NCBI GenBank assembly: GCA_038210375.1 | Contig: JBBQWT010000001.1 | Location: 62,001-126,000, forward strand | Length of the DNA: 64,000 bases | From: JBBQWT01 sp038210375 | Lineage (GTDB): Bacteria; Acidobacteriota; Terriglobia; Terriglobales; Acidobacteriaceae | Direction of reading: 5' to 3' | In this document: positions 43,701 to 51,435 of the stretch, piece after piece | How the letters are laid out: each line of letters opens with the position of its first letter | How positions within the stretch are numbered: the stretch's first letter is position 1 | Notes under the pieces: generated by a model | What the model was told of the DNA's origin: nothing | The model's input: only the letters and a program-made list of their open reading frames with translations | The model's database searches: none | Position numbers and translations under genes: made by a program

Positions 43701-44943
43701 GGCCCTGGTCGCCCGATGGAAGCTCACCCGCCCGCAGGAATTTTGCGGTGGCGTCGATCCAGAGGTCGGGAGTTCCCGGGGCGTATACGATGGCGTGATC
43801 GAAATCTCCCATGCCGGGAATTTCCCTGGAGATATCCTGGCCAGGGCCGGCGGACAGCAAAGCGAGATAGGCGGGAATTCCGGCGCCGCGAAGCATGGCG
43901 ACGAGCAGTGCGGATTTGTCCTTGCAGTCTCCATATTTTCGGCTCAACGTCTCGGAGGGAAGATGAGGAATCAGCGCTGACTCGCCGAACTCAATGCCGG
44001 TGTAGCGAACATTCTTGTGTAATTGCTCAATCAGGCTATCAGCGATCTTGACCCTGTCCTTGTTCTGCAGGGCAATGTCTACAAAAGGCTTCACTTGGGC
44101 CCCGTCAATCTTTGCGTCTACCTCCTTGCTATAAGAGGAGGCTACGTCGCCCCATGACCGGGCAATTGAAAAGCCGATTTGCGGCCAGTTGGGAGTGTCG
44201 GTAGGCCGGTCGGGTTCGCCATCCTCAACGCCCTCCAGCGGCCCGTTTTCGAAACTTACCTGCAAACGTCCGGAATTGTTTTTCTTCTGAATTGACACCG
44301 CCGGCAGCAACTTCAACTCGTACTTCAATGGAGCGTTCTCCGGGACGTCGATCAGAAGCCTCGACTTGGCCACCGGCATGCGCCAACCAAAGTAAACCTT
44401 ATGAAAAACGCCCGCCTCGAACATGGGTTTGGTATCGGTAAAGACAGTCTCCTCTTCCACCACCGAGCCGGGAGCAACCGCGGGAAGAGGAGCACGAACG
44501 ACGCGATCATCGCTATAAAGATCGTTGGACTCAGCGTGTACAGCGGCTTCGGAAACAGTTTTCTGCTCGAGAATATGGACAGCCGCATCGGCGGTGATGA
44601 CGCGGGCATTCAAGCGAGGGCGTTCCTCATGCCACGGCTCGTAAACCGCCTGCATGGAACTCCACTCATCTACACCTGCCGCGGTAAGAACCCGAACGAC
44701 GAGGTGTTGTGATTGAACGCGGCGGCCGGCAGCATCAAAAGTGAATTTCTCTTCGTGCAGAAGCAAGACTGAATTGTGTTTACTGGGCGGGGCAACGCTG
44801 GCGGCGCTCTTGAGGATGGCCGATGGTTCTCCCGCCGGAAACGGACCGTCCCAGGGCAGAACCTGGGCTGAAGACCCTACGGACAAAGTAAATAAAGCGA
44901 TGATTGCAGCGAATAAGCTTGCGGCTGACCGGGTTGGTGACAT
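40792..44943 (-). CDS. Large secreted protein with DUF3857, transglutaminase-like and TPR domains
   Basis: A 1383-residue exported protein, ATG at 44943 with GAGG upstream. Signal peptide (about 5-27) with SLFAAIIALFTLSVGSSAQ, then a DUF3857 beta-rich domain (about 55-270). A transglutaminase-like core has RKYGDCKDKSALLVAMLRGAG (Cys nucleophile), DFDHAIVY (His) and IDATA (Asp). A linker is followed by long runs of TPR helices (ALETYARLLAAHPREARHHT, ALELDPDDQTARANYAILLE and more to the C terminus). The family is frequent in Acidobacteria and Bacteroidetes; the substrate is not known. Convergent with metH, 8 bases apart. Confidence 0.87.
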   Translation of the reverse strand: MSPTRSAASLFAAIIALFTLSVGSSAQVLPWDGPFPAGEPSAILKSAASVAPPSKHNSVLLLHEEKFTFDAAGRRVQSQHLVVRVLTAAGVDEWSSMQAVYEPWHEERPRLNARVITADAAVHILEQKTVSEAAVHAESNDLYSDDRVVRAPLPAVAPGSVVEEETVFTDTKPMFEAGVFHKVYFGWRMPVAKSRLLIDVPENAPLKYELKLLPAVSIQKKNNSGRLQVSFENGPLEGVEDGEPDRPTDTPNWPQIGFSIARSWGDVASSYSKEVDAKIDGAQVKPFVDIALQNKDRVKIADSLIEQLHKNVRYTGIEFGESALIPHLPSETLSRKYGDCKDKSALLVAMLRGAGIPAYLALLSAGPGQDISREIPGMGDFDHAIVYAPGTPDLWIDATAKFLRAGELPSGDQGRWSLVVRPETTTLLLTPELPSSSSRQVETREFFLPEEGPARVVETTETFGLIDASYRSFYGGAETKDMRKGLEDYVKSAYLAEKLDKFDRGDPDNLAKPFFIRLEAGKAKRGTVTATEAAVATPLSPILLRLPAYLREDDGPAPDPEKKDDHNSTYKVRQHDLILPEAFVTEWHYKIHPAPGYKLRALPQDVTQHIGPALLTRKYQQGPDNLVLATISFDTVRNHWTAAEVEAARQDIRDLGKQDVPFIAFNETGFAALQAGNAKEALETYARLLAAHPREARHHTQVALAYLAAGLGESAREEARRAVQLEPTSVNAYKELAYILQADLIGRRLRRGFDFKGAQAAFQKALELDPDDQTARANYAILLEHNPEGIHYESGAQLDRAIALYGQIKQEKLEEMGVSDNVLFDLMFAGRFKELKLRCASLPRTSTRTQLMLVAVAVTDGAPAAIQQATSLTSDDKARSVALVNAGETLSKVRKYPLAAQLLSAGAPGSEDPAAVLARASVFARAKPYEETFYPKADPRRAVQEMYATMFFSPEIDRTIFKRFSRYHLDEKSMASDLEGWQVRSRNVQRNLRSNGVPLQTTEDLLAASTEYSVEGDDPNGYRVHLQAPGQTLGTYYLVREDDSYKVLEINFSQESIGAYILLKLADSDLGAARHWLNWAREDQKLGGGDDALSGRAFPWFWTRGEVGERDRVRYAAAALASLGPHAGDAIPVLLEGRAKATSAAERLHFDLALYQAYNKLQKFDDAVTVSRRLVDADKYSLSAFEDLVYSLHATGNLGEARKVAEVRLSLLPDDRDALKQLAVTAALGNQPKESQKFNRRIIALGKGTARDYNSIAWSDVLAGTVSEESLETARRGVALSESKNGAILHTLAALYAEMGKTNEARDVILQTMNVWELDQPDGQSWYVYGRIAEAYKLPNSAIKAYQRVEAPEVKHFLNDTTYAVAQRRLAILLNKEPAKPGN

Positions 44944-45172
44944 GAAAGGCCTCGATAGCACTGGGTTATGGTCCGTTCACCTGCCGTGTTGATCGCACAG
45001 CAAATCGGCGGGTTAGATAAACCTGCGCTCCGATGATATTCTATCCCGCGCAAATTAAAGAGAGGTCATAAGCGGTAAAACTGAACCCTGGTATAGCAAG
45101 GAGCTATAGAATAGTGCGCCCCAACCATAAAAACCGCGGACGCCGGGTTTTAGCGGTTATACTCCCACGGCT

Positions 45173-45244
45173 ATGAGCGCCATGGTCTGCCCGAATTGTT
45201 CCAAGAGGGGCAATAAGGCTTGCCCGCCGCCTTGCTGGCATTAA
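45173..45244 (+). CDS. Possible Cys-rich micropeptide
   Basis: In the 350-base gap 44962-45309, an ATG at 45173 opens a 23-residue frame with four Cys, MSAMVCPNCSKRGNKACPPP and a further Cys-Trp-His. The CPNC pair looks like half of a zinc ribbon. A TATACT box lies 10 bases upstream, but there is no ribosome site. It may be a fragment. Nothing else is visible in this gap. Confidence 0.22.
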   Translation: MSAMVCPNCSKRGNKACPPPCWH

Positions 45245-45309
45245 CTGGTGCGGATGGAATATTTCGGCTGCGGAAAGACCTTTCCGACTTAAGATTCGCG
45301 GATAGCCGT

Positions 45310-46437
45310 TTAAGGCAGGTAGATCCACGCCTGTTCAGTGGAGAGCGGCCCGTTGGCCCGCCCTGGGGAGGAACTATATCCCCCCGAAACCAGCACCCGG
45401 CCATTGCGCAGCGGGGTGGCGGCGGCGAAGTAGTGCGGTTCGCCCACGCTTCCGCCAGGGGAAAATTTTCCAGTAGCGCTGTCGTAGATCTCGACTTCGG
45501 CAGCGCCTCCGGCGAGCAGCACTTTACCATCGCGCAAGATGGCGGCTGCGGCGGGGATCTTGAAGCGGGGCGATCGCATGTTCCCGATGACCTTGAATTT
45601 GTTGGTGCGCGGATCGAAGATTTCAGCGGTGCGGACGGGACGCCAGCCGCCGTCGACCGATCCTCCAATGATGAGAACGCGGCCATCGGGCAGTAAAGTT
45701 GCGGAGTGCTTTTCGCGAGCAGCGGTCATGTCGGCGACGGGCTGCCACGAGCCGGTCTTGGGATCGTAGATCTCGGAAGAGGCCAGGGCGCTGGACTGGT
45801 TCTTCACGCCGCCCGTAACCAACACCCGTCCATCTAGCAGAACCACCGCCGCATGAGCCACTCGTGGGGTTTTCATGCTGGCTGCGACGCTGAAATGGTT
45901 TGATGCCGGGTCATAAACTTCCACCGTGGCCAGCGCTTGTTCGTCATAACTTTCTCCACCCACCAACAGGATCTTTTTATCAGCCAACGCTACCGCCAAC
46001 TGTCCGGATCGCGCGGCGCTCATGGCAGGGCCCCAAGTGAAGCTTCCGGTTGCCGGGTCGAATATCTCGGTGGTGGCGACGATGCCTGGGCCGGTTCGGC
46101 CAGCCAGACCGCCGGCAATCAGCACCTTCCCATTGGGAAGCAGGGTGGCGCTGTGTCCAACCCGGCGCGACTTCATCGAAGCGGTGGGGACAAAGGTTTG
46201 CTTGACCGGATCGTACAGCTCGGCCGAATTTAGAAAAACCCCATTTTCCACCATGCCGCCGGTAATCAGCACCCGGCCGTCGGGGAGCAGAGTAGAACTA
46301 TGATCAGCCCGGCGATCATGCATCCTGCCGCCGCTCACCTGGCCCGCAGAAATCGAGGTGGGATAAAACCAGCCGGCCATCACCAGTCCGGCTATAGTCA
46401 CAATTCCCGATGAGATGCGAGCGGTGCGGTTCATCAT
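45310..46437 (-). CDS. Secreted kelch-repeat protein
   Basis: A 375-residue exported beta-propeller protein. Signal peptide (1-31) follows MMNRTARISSG. At least six kelch-type blades repeat the pattern HSATLLPNGKVLIAGG, then AEIFDPATGSF or a close variant, each about 50 residues, so a six- or seven-bladed propeller. No catalytic domain is attached. A GAGGAG site precedes the ATG. Probably binds a cell-surface partner. Confidence 0.85.
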   Translation of the reverse strand: MMNRTARISSGIVTIAGLVMAGWFYPTSISAGQVSGGRMHDRRADHSSTLLPDGRVLITGGMVENGVFLNSAELYDPVKQTFVPTASMKSRRVGHSATLLPNGKVLIAGGLAGRTGPGIVATTEIFDPATGSFTWGPAMSAARSGQLAVALADKKILLVGGESYDEQALATVEVYDPASNHFSVAASMKTPRVAHAAVVLLDGRVLVTGGVKNQSSALASSEIYDPKTGSWQPVADMTAAREKHSATLLPDGRVLIIGGSVDGGWRPVRTAEIFDPRTNKFKVIGNMRSPRFKIPAAAAILRDGKVLLAGGAAEVEIYDSATGKFSPGGSVGEPHYFAAATPLRNGRVLVSGGYSSSPGRANGPLSTEQAWIYLP

Positions 46438-46546
46438 GATTACTCCTCAAAAAAGTGAAACTACTCACCAAACTCAGGCGAAACGAGGTGGCAGCAACAA
46501 AGGTCCGGAACCCGGGCTCGGTTCGAGTTAGGGTTGCGGTGGATAT

Positions 46547-47014
46547 TCATTTAAGCGTTTTTTTCGGCCGGCCGGTCACGCCCAGGGGTGTAGCGCGATT
46601 CAAGGCCGCCGCTTCCAGCAGGAGTTTTGTGAGATGGGCGTCGCGCACCTGTTCGGGGTCCCTCAGCTTCACGTGACGGAAGTTCTTGCCTTTTCCTTCC
46701 AGTAATTGTTCGTGATCGGCGAGGGACGTGCCGCGCGTGAAGCCGAAGGTGACATGATTCTTTCCCACCAGCATCAAGCACACTGGCCCATTGACCTCGA
46801 ATGTGGGAACTCCCCAGGGATTTATGGTTTCACGGGACTCGGGCAGCGTCTGCTTGACCATGCGGCGCAGTTGCGTCGCCACTTTCTGCAACTGCGGATT
46901 GGTTTTTCCAACGCAGGCCGCCACCGCCCGCGAAACTTCCGCGGGAGTCTGGGGGCGGGCGGCACCCGTGGTCCGGGCCTTGTTCTTTGGCGGGGCGAGT
47001 ATGGGTTTGGGCAT
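46547..47014 (-). CDS. DUF1801 family protein
   Basis: A 155-residue soluble protein. DUF1801-like pattern: VATQLRRMVKQTLPESRETINPWGVPTFE, KNHVTFGFTRGTSLADHEQLLEGKGKNFRHVKL and a C-terminal helix. Relatives include YdhG/iron-chaperone-like and frataxin-fold proteins; the function is uncertain. The N terminus is Lys/Pro-rich. A related protein lies at 60890-61267. Confidence 0.8.
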   Translation of the reverse strand: MPKPILAPPKNKARTTGAARPQTPAEVSRAVAACVGKTNPQLQKVATQLRRMVKQTLPESRETINPWGVPTFEVNGPVCLMLVGKNHVTFGFTRGTSLADHEQLLEGKGKNFRHVKLRDPEQVRDAHLTKLLLEAAALNRATPLGVTGRPKKTLK

Positions 47015-47185
47015 TTGGGCTCCGAGCAGGACTATACTACCGAATCACGCTGTTCTTCGGTCGCCAATTTCCATTTAGAGAATCGGCCCAAGAGTTCTAT
47101 TTTCGGGTGGCTAGGACTCGCCTCCGATGTTATCTTCTTTTGGTAGGCGGAGACGCCGCACAAATAATTACTGAGGAGATTTCTG

Positions 47186-48118
47186 ATGAACAATATTCGA
47201 TTGACCGTGAAAATCGCCGGACTGCTGCTCGTGGTACTTACCGGTTCGTTCCTGCAAGCCCAACTCAACCGCGCCTTCGTATCGGGCACGGGCAATGATG
47301 GCAATCCCTGCACTCGCCCCTCTCCCTGCAAAACGTTCCCCGCTGCGGTGGCCGTCCTGAATTCGGGGGGAGAAATCGATGTTCTGGATGGGGGAGAGTT
47401 CGGCCCCATTCCTGCGGCCAAGTCCATGACCATCGACGGCGGAGGGGGCCAAGTCGCGGGAGTGGTGGCCACCGGAGTGACCTTTTCGCAGTCAGACATC
47501 AACGTTACCCTGCGCAACCTGGAAATCAACGGTTTCGGCGTTTCGGCTGGCAGCGGTATCTCCGCCCCCGCCGGGTTTACCGGTCTTACGCTGCATGTGG
47601 AAAATTGCACGATTGGCAACTTCACCGGTGTGGGTGTGGATTTTGAACCGGGTCCCGCGCCCCGAAGCCGGTTGTTCATGAATAACGTCAGCGTGCGCAA
47701 TAACACGGGCGGCGGCATCCTGATTGGAAATGCCATTGGTGTCCTCACCAACGTGCGCTCAGACAATAACGGGTTCGGAATCAAAGCCGTGGACGGCGCC
47801 AGGGTAGGGGTGCGGGACAGCTCGGTGGGGGGAAATCTTAATATCGGTTTTGTGGCGAAATCAACCAGCAATTCCGTTGACCTGAATATTGCGGATTCGG
47901 CGTCCACCGATAACAACAGCAATGGAGTTCACGCTGCCGGCCCCTTCGCCACAGTACGGCTTAGCAACGTCACGGTGACCGGTAATAACGGGATAGGCCT
48001 GGCCAACAGCGGTGGCGGCCAGGTAATTTCGTTTACCCAGGGCGGGCAGGGGACGAACAACGTCGATCAAAACTTAGGAGGGAATGGAGCTCCCACGGGA
48101 TCCACCCCGCGCGAGTAA
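47186..48118 (+). CDS. Secreted right-handed beta-helix protein
   Basis: A 310-residue exported protein with a signal peptide (1-25) and a right-handed parallel beta-helix. Start ATG has GAGGAG upstream. RAFVSGTGNDGNPCTRPSPCKTFPAAV is a common beginning of such proteins (two Cys likely paired). Repeating coil motifs with Asn ladders (LHVENCTIGNFTGVGVDF, VRSDNNGFGIKA, NNSNGVHAAGPFATVRLSNV) follow. Pectate-lyase-like fold, but no catalytic residues are apparent. Followed by a strong terminator. Confidence 0.85.
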   Translation: MNNIRLTVKIAGLLLVVLTGSFLQAQLNRAFVSGTGNDGNPCTRPSPCKTFPAAVAVLNSGGEIDVLDGGEFGPIPAAKSMTIDGGGGQVAGVVATGVTFSQSDINVTLRNLEINGFGVSAGSGISAPAGFTGLTLHVENCTIGNFTGVGVDFEPGPAPRSRLFMNNVSVRNNTGGGILIGNAIGVLTNVRSDNNGFGIKAVDGARVGVRDSSVGGNLNIGFVAKSTSNSVDLNIADSASTDNNSNGVHAAGPFATVRLSNVTVTGNNGIGLANSGGGQVISFTQGGQGTNNVDQNLGGNGAPTGSTPRE

Positions 48119-48138
48119 ACGAACTTGGCGGATATTTG

Positions 48139-48177
48139 CGGGCGCCCGGTTGTTCTAACGGGCGCCCGATTTTTTTG
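48139..48177 (+). terminator. Rho-independent terminator after the beta-helix gene
   Basis: Stem CGGGCGCCCG repeated exactly (48139-48148 and 48159-48168; the arm is self-complementary), a 10-base loop, then A and eight T. Confidence 0.92.
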
Positions 48178-48274
48178 CTTCGAAAGTTCAGCGGAGAGGT
48201 GATTCGGTTAACTCGTCAAATAATCGACGATGGGCTACAAGAGGTCAGCGGCAGTTATGTTTTTGCGTTTCCGG

Positions 48275-48529
48275 TCACCTGTGAGAATGACGGCGGGCCT
48301 TCTTATTGCGGTGGTGCTGGATGAGAGCTCCGGCGCCAGCCCCGATTACCGCGCCTTTCTTGCCGCCTACCACAGCTCCTGCGGCGCCTCCGACCAGTGC
48401 TCCTTTTGCCTTGCTGTGGTGCCGGTAGGGAGCGTCCTGTGCCATAAGAGCGCCGCCTGAAGTTGCCAGAAGCAGGACAAAGGACAGTATCAGACCGGTG
48501 ACTTTGTTCGCATGAATGAATCGTCGCAT
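48275..48529 (-). CDS. Small secreted glycine-zipper protein
   Basis: An 84-residue protein from ATG at 48529, with GGAGAT upstream; the frame runs on upstream but overlaps the histidine kinase gene. A signal peptide (about 8-31) is followed by a glycine zipper, AKGALVGGAAGAVVGGKKGAVIGAGAGALI, and a His/Arg/Lys-rich end (HHRNKKARRHSHR). Glycine zippers insert into or line the outer membrane or murein. Function unknown. Confidence 0.8.
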   Translation of the reverse strand: MRRFIHANKVTGLILSFVLLLATSGGALMAQDAPYRHHSKAKGALVGGAAGAVVGGKKGAVIGAGAGALIQHHRNKKARRHSHR

Positions 48530-48716
48530 TTCAAATCTCCTTGGGAAAGCCATTAGTTTAGACCGATATTGATTCTGACACTTGCGCCCAAGCTTGTCAT
48601 CAGAGCAGGAGTGTTTTCGCTGATAGCCGACGTATCTAAACTGTAGCGGTTGATGAGCTTCACCACCCGGCTGGACGCTGGGTCGGTAGCTCAACTCGCG
48701 GGAGGGAAAGGGTAAC

Positions 48717-49931
48717 CTAAGCATTCTTCGAAATCTGGTCGGGCACGAAAATCGAAAAACAACTGCCACTCTTGCCGGGGACTGCGCTGCTGCGCACTCG
48801 AATGGAACCGTTGAGGCGGTTCAGAATTCCATTGGCCACCCAGAGACCAAGGCCGGTGCCACGAATCCCCTTGGTAGTAAAGAAGGCGTCGAAGATGAGA
48901 GGTAGATTGTTGGCCGGGATTCCGACGCCGCTGTCCGCCACCGTGATTCGCACCCCATGAAGCCGGGGGTCTTTGCAGTGCGACGACCGCCGCACCCGAA
49001 TCGCGATAGACCCTCCGACCGGGACAGCTTCGATTGCATTCACCAGCAAGGTGGAAAGCACCTGGCGCACCTCACCGGAATAACTGTTGATAGTCGCTTC
49101 TTTCGGCACAATCAACTTCTGGATCGAGATCTTACGGCCTCGAATCCTGGTGGCGTAAAGCTCGAGCACGCCATCGATCAAGTCTTCAGCTTTTACTGCC
49201 GCTGGCAGGGTGGAATCGCGGTAGAAGGTCAGGGACTGCTTGGTCAAGTGGGAAAGGCGTCCCAGCTCCTGTTCAGCCAGGGTCGCATAGGTGAGGTCCT
49301 GGGCATTCAGATTGGGGGACTGCCTTAGCAGCATGATCAGGTTCACCACCGCCTGCAGGGGATTGTTAATCTCGTGGGCCAGGGCGCCAGCCAAGCCTTC
49401 GGCCGCGATGAGTTTCTCGGTCCTGATCAGCGCCGCCTCCGACTCCTTGCGGGCGGTGATATTACGGGTGGAACCCGCCACCAGCTCGACCGAGCCGTCG
49501 GCCCCCAGGACCGGGTTGAAAATGTACTCGTAGTATCCAAATACGCCCGAGGGGCTGGTGTACGGGGTCTCATCGACCAGCCTTCGCGAGGTGATAAAGA
49601 CCTGCTCGATCTGCAGTTGCAGCCGCACCGCGAGGTCATGGGGGTACGGCAGATCCAGAAAGTTCTTGCCGACAATCTCGTCGAGAGTGATTCCCAGCAA
49701 GTCAAGCAATGCCTGGTTGGCATAAATGAATCGTCCCTCACGGTCGAAGGTATAGGCATAATCGACGATGGAAGAGAGAGTCCGGTGGCCGCGCAAATGC
49801 TGGATCGCCGGCTTAAGCTTGCGCGCTCTCTGATCTTTCCTGGGCTGGGCGACCGGTTCGATGCGCGGCTGCGATTGCTCATCAGCGTTTGCCGCCGTGG
49901 GAATCGATTTAATAGTTGTGTCCTTCATCAT
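48717..49931 (-). CDS. PAS-domain sensor histidine kinase
   Basis: About 404 residues from ATG at 49931; an in-frame TTG at 49967 is an alternative. A PAS domain (about 55-165: VDYAYTFDREGRFIYANQALLDLLG, then NITARKESE) precedes a dimerisation/phosphoacceptor helix with H in LAGALAHEINNPLQAVVNL and a catalytic ATPase domain: N box LVNAIEAVP, G1 ADSGVGIP, F FDAFFTTK, G2 GTGLGLWVA. No membrane segment, so it is cytoplasmic. No response regulator gene is adjacent. Confidence 0.93.
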   Translation of the reverse strand: MMKDTTIKSIPTAANADEQSQPRIEPVAQPRKDQRARKLKPAIQHLRGHRTLSSIVDYAYTFDREGRFIYANQALLDLLGITLDEIVGKNFLDLPYPHDLAVRLQLQIEQVFITSRRLVDETPYTSPSGVFGYYEYIFNPVLGADGSVELVAGSTRNITARKESEAALIRTEKLIAAEGLAGALAHEINNPLQAVVNLIMLLRQSPNLNAQDLTYATLAEQELGRLSHLTKQSLTFYRDSTLPAAVKAEDLIDGVLELYATRIRGRKISIQKLIVPKEATINSYSGEVRQVLSTLLVNAIEAVPVGGSIAIRVRRSSHCKDPRLHGVRITVADSGVGIPANNLPLIFDAFFTTKGIRGTGLGLWVANGILNRLNGSIRVRSSAVPGKSGSCFSIFVPDQISKNA

Positions 49932-50096
49932 CGCGTGGGCTGTCGTCGCTGGTACGCTCTGGGACAAACGAAGTCTATACCAGGCTGCCGGGAGTGAAAC
50001 AATATTACCGCCAAATCAGAATACGAACCCACTACGCTGCGCAAAATGGCTGAGACCTCCTGCGGGACTCGCTTTACGAACAAGGTAAATTTGGCG

Positions 50097-50621
50097 TTAA
50101 CGCCGCCGCCTGCCCAGGAACATTGGTGTTGTGCGTTTGTATTCGCGAAAGGATTCTCCAAACCGGGCTTCGAGGCCGCGCTCTTCGCGCGGTACAATCA
50201 CCGGTCCCGCAATCACAGCAGCCGCCAGAACGACACCCAACATCACCAGGCTCCCATAGAAGATACTCCAACCCAGAAAAATGGCTCCTTCAGCGATATA
50301 AATGGGATTGCGGCTGTACTGGTAAGGGCCACTCACCAACAGGTAAGCGGGAGTAGGGTAATGCGGCGTGGCTTCAATCGTCCAACCGCGGGGCGCTGCC
50401 ATGGAATGACCACGAAGACTCCAGAGGATGCCCATGAACCCGGCGGCTACGGGGACGATCCCCGCCAGGTTCCAACCGCTCGGCCGGCCTTCCCGCCAGC
50501 CGTGCCGCATGGCCAGCGAAGACAACATCCAGGGAAAAATCCCCAGAACGAACAGATTTGCGATGGCATTCAGGGCCAAGCCCCACCCCCTCGGTATGTG
50601 TCTTCCAATGAACCAGCGCAT
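50097..50621 (-). CDS. Isoprenylcysteine carboxyl methyltransferase-like membrane protein
   Basis: A 174-residue integral membrane protein with about four helices. The C-terminal motifs LLVSGPYQYSRNPIYIAEGAIFLGW and PREERGLEARFGESFREY match the ICMT/PEMT-type SAM methyltransferases, which in bacteria methylate unknown lipids or proteins. The Arg-Asn-Pro and Glu-Glu-Arg residues bind SAM in the family. No obvious neighbour-based partner. Confidence 0.87.
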   Translation of the reverse strand: MRWFIGRHIPRGWGLALNAIANLFVLGIFPWMLSSLAMRHGWREGRPSGWNLAGIVPVAAGFMGILWSLRGHSMAAPRGWTIEATPHYPTPAYLLVSGPYQYSRNPIYIAEGAIFLGWSIFYGSLVMLGVVLAAAVIAGPVIVPREERGLEARFGESFREYKRTTPMFLGRRRR

Positions 50622-50844
50622 GAGAACCCTGCGACACGCGGTCGCGCCTTGAGATTCGTGCTGGCGTCAATTCTACAAGTTGGTGCAAATAAAGTGCGGC
50701 ACAACATGCGTCCCGGATGGGGCGCAGGGGACCACACCTTATTCATATGGTCAGAATTACTTAGATCAAAATTAACTGGTTGGTTTCCTTTAAAAACAAC
50801 TGCCTGGAGCGATACACTAACCCACTTACTAGAAGAGGCGAGAG

Positions 50845-51384
50845 ATGAACCGAAGTAGAGTGCTTCAAGTATTGGTGTTGCTGGCTGTGATCGTTGCGAG
50901 CTCAACCTTAGCCGGCGCCCAGGCGCCGCCTAAAACCGCGGAAACCAGCTCTCTCCACCAGCTTGACTGGATCACCGGGGGCGCCTGGGTAGCAGAATTA
51001 AAGGATGAGCGCGGGGAACCTCTGCGAATCGAGAACCGCATGCGATGGTCAGAAAACGGCCAACTGATTAAGTTCATCACCACCTTCATCTCGCACAACA
51101 AGCCTGAGGTGCATTACGAAGGTGTTTACGCATGGAACCCGTCTACGAAGCAGATCAGTTTTTGGTACACAGACAGAGAAGGCAATTTTACCCAGGGAAC
51201 AGCGGTGATGAGCGGCAATACTCTCACGCAGGATTTCGAGATTTTTCACAACAATGGCCGCGGTGACAAGTTGCGCTCGCTGATAGTCCGCGACACTCCC
51301 GATTCTTATAACTGGAATGTTTCCTCAGTGAAAGATGACAAGTGGAATGAGATCTTTCACCTGCGCTACACGCGCGAGAAGTAG
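50845..51384 (+). CDS. Secreted protein of unknown function (DUF1579-like)
   Basis: A 179-residue exported protein with a signal peptide (1-25). The mature part begins LHQLDWITGGAWVAEL and goes on with strands such as RENRMRWSENGQLIKFITTF-like and VHYEGVYAWNPSTKQISFWY, a single antiparallel beta-barrel as in the DUF1579 and lipocalin-like families. No active-site residues recognised. The ATG is preceded by GAGGCGAGAG. Confidence 0.75.
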   Translation: MNRSRVLQVLVLLAVIVASSTLAGAQAPPKTAETSSLHQLDWITGGAWVAELKDERGEPLRIENRMRWSENGQLIKFITTFISHNKPEVHYEGVYAWNPSTKQISFWYTDREGNFTQGTAVMSGNTLTQDFEIFHNNGRGDKLRSLIVRDTPDSYNWNVSSVKDDKWNEIFHLRYTREK

Positions 51385-51435
51385 AACCGTGATGGGTGCG
51401 GGCCTTCCGACATCAGTCTTCCCCTCGCAAGTGAA

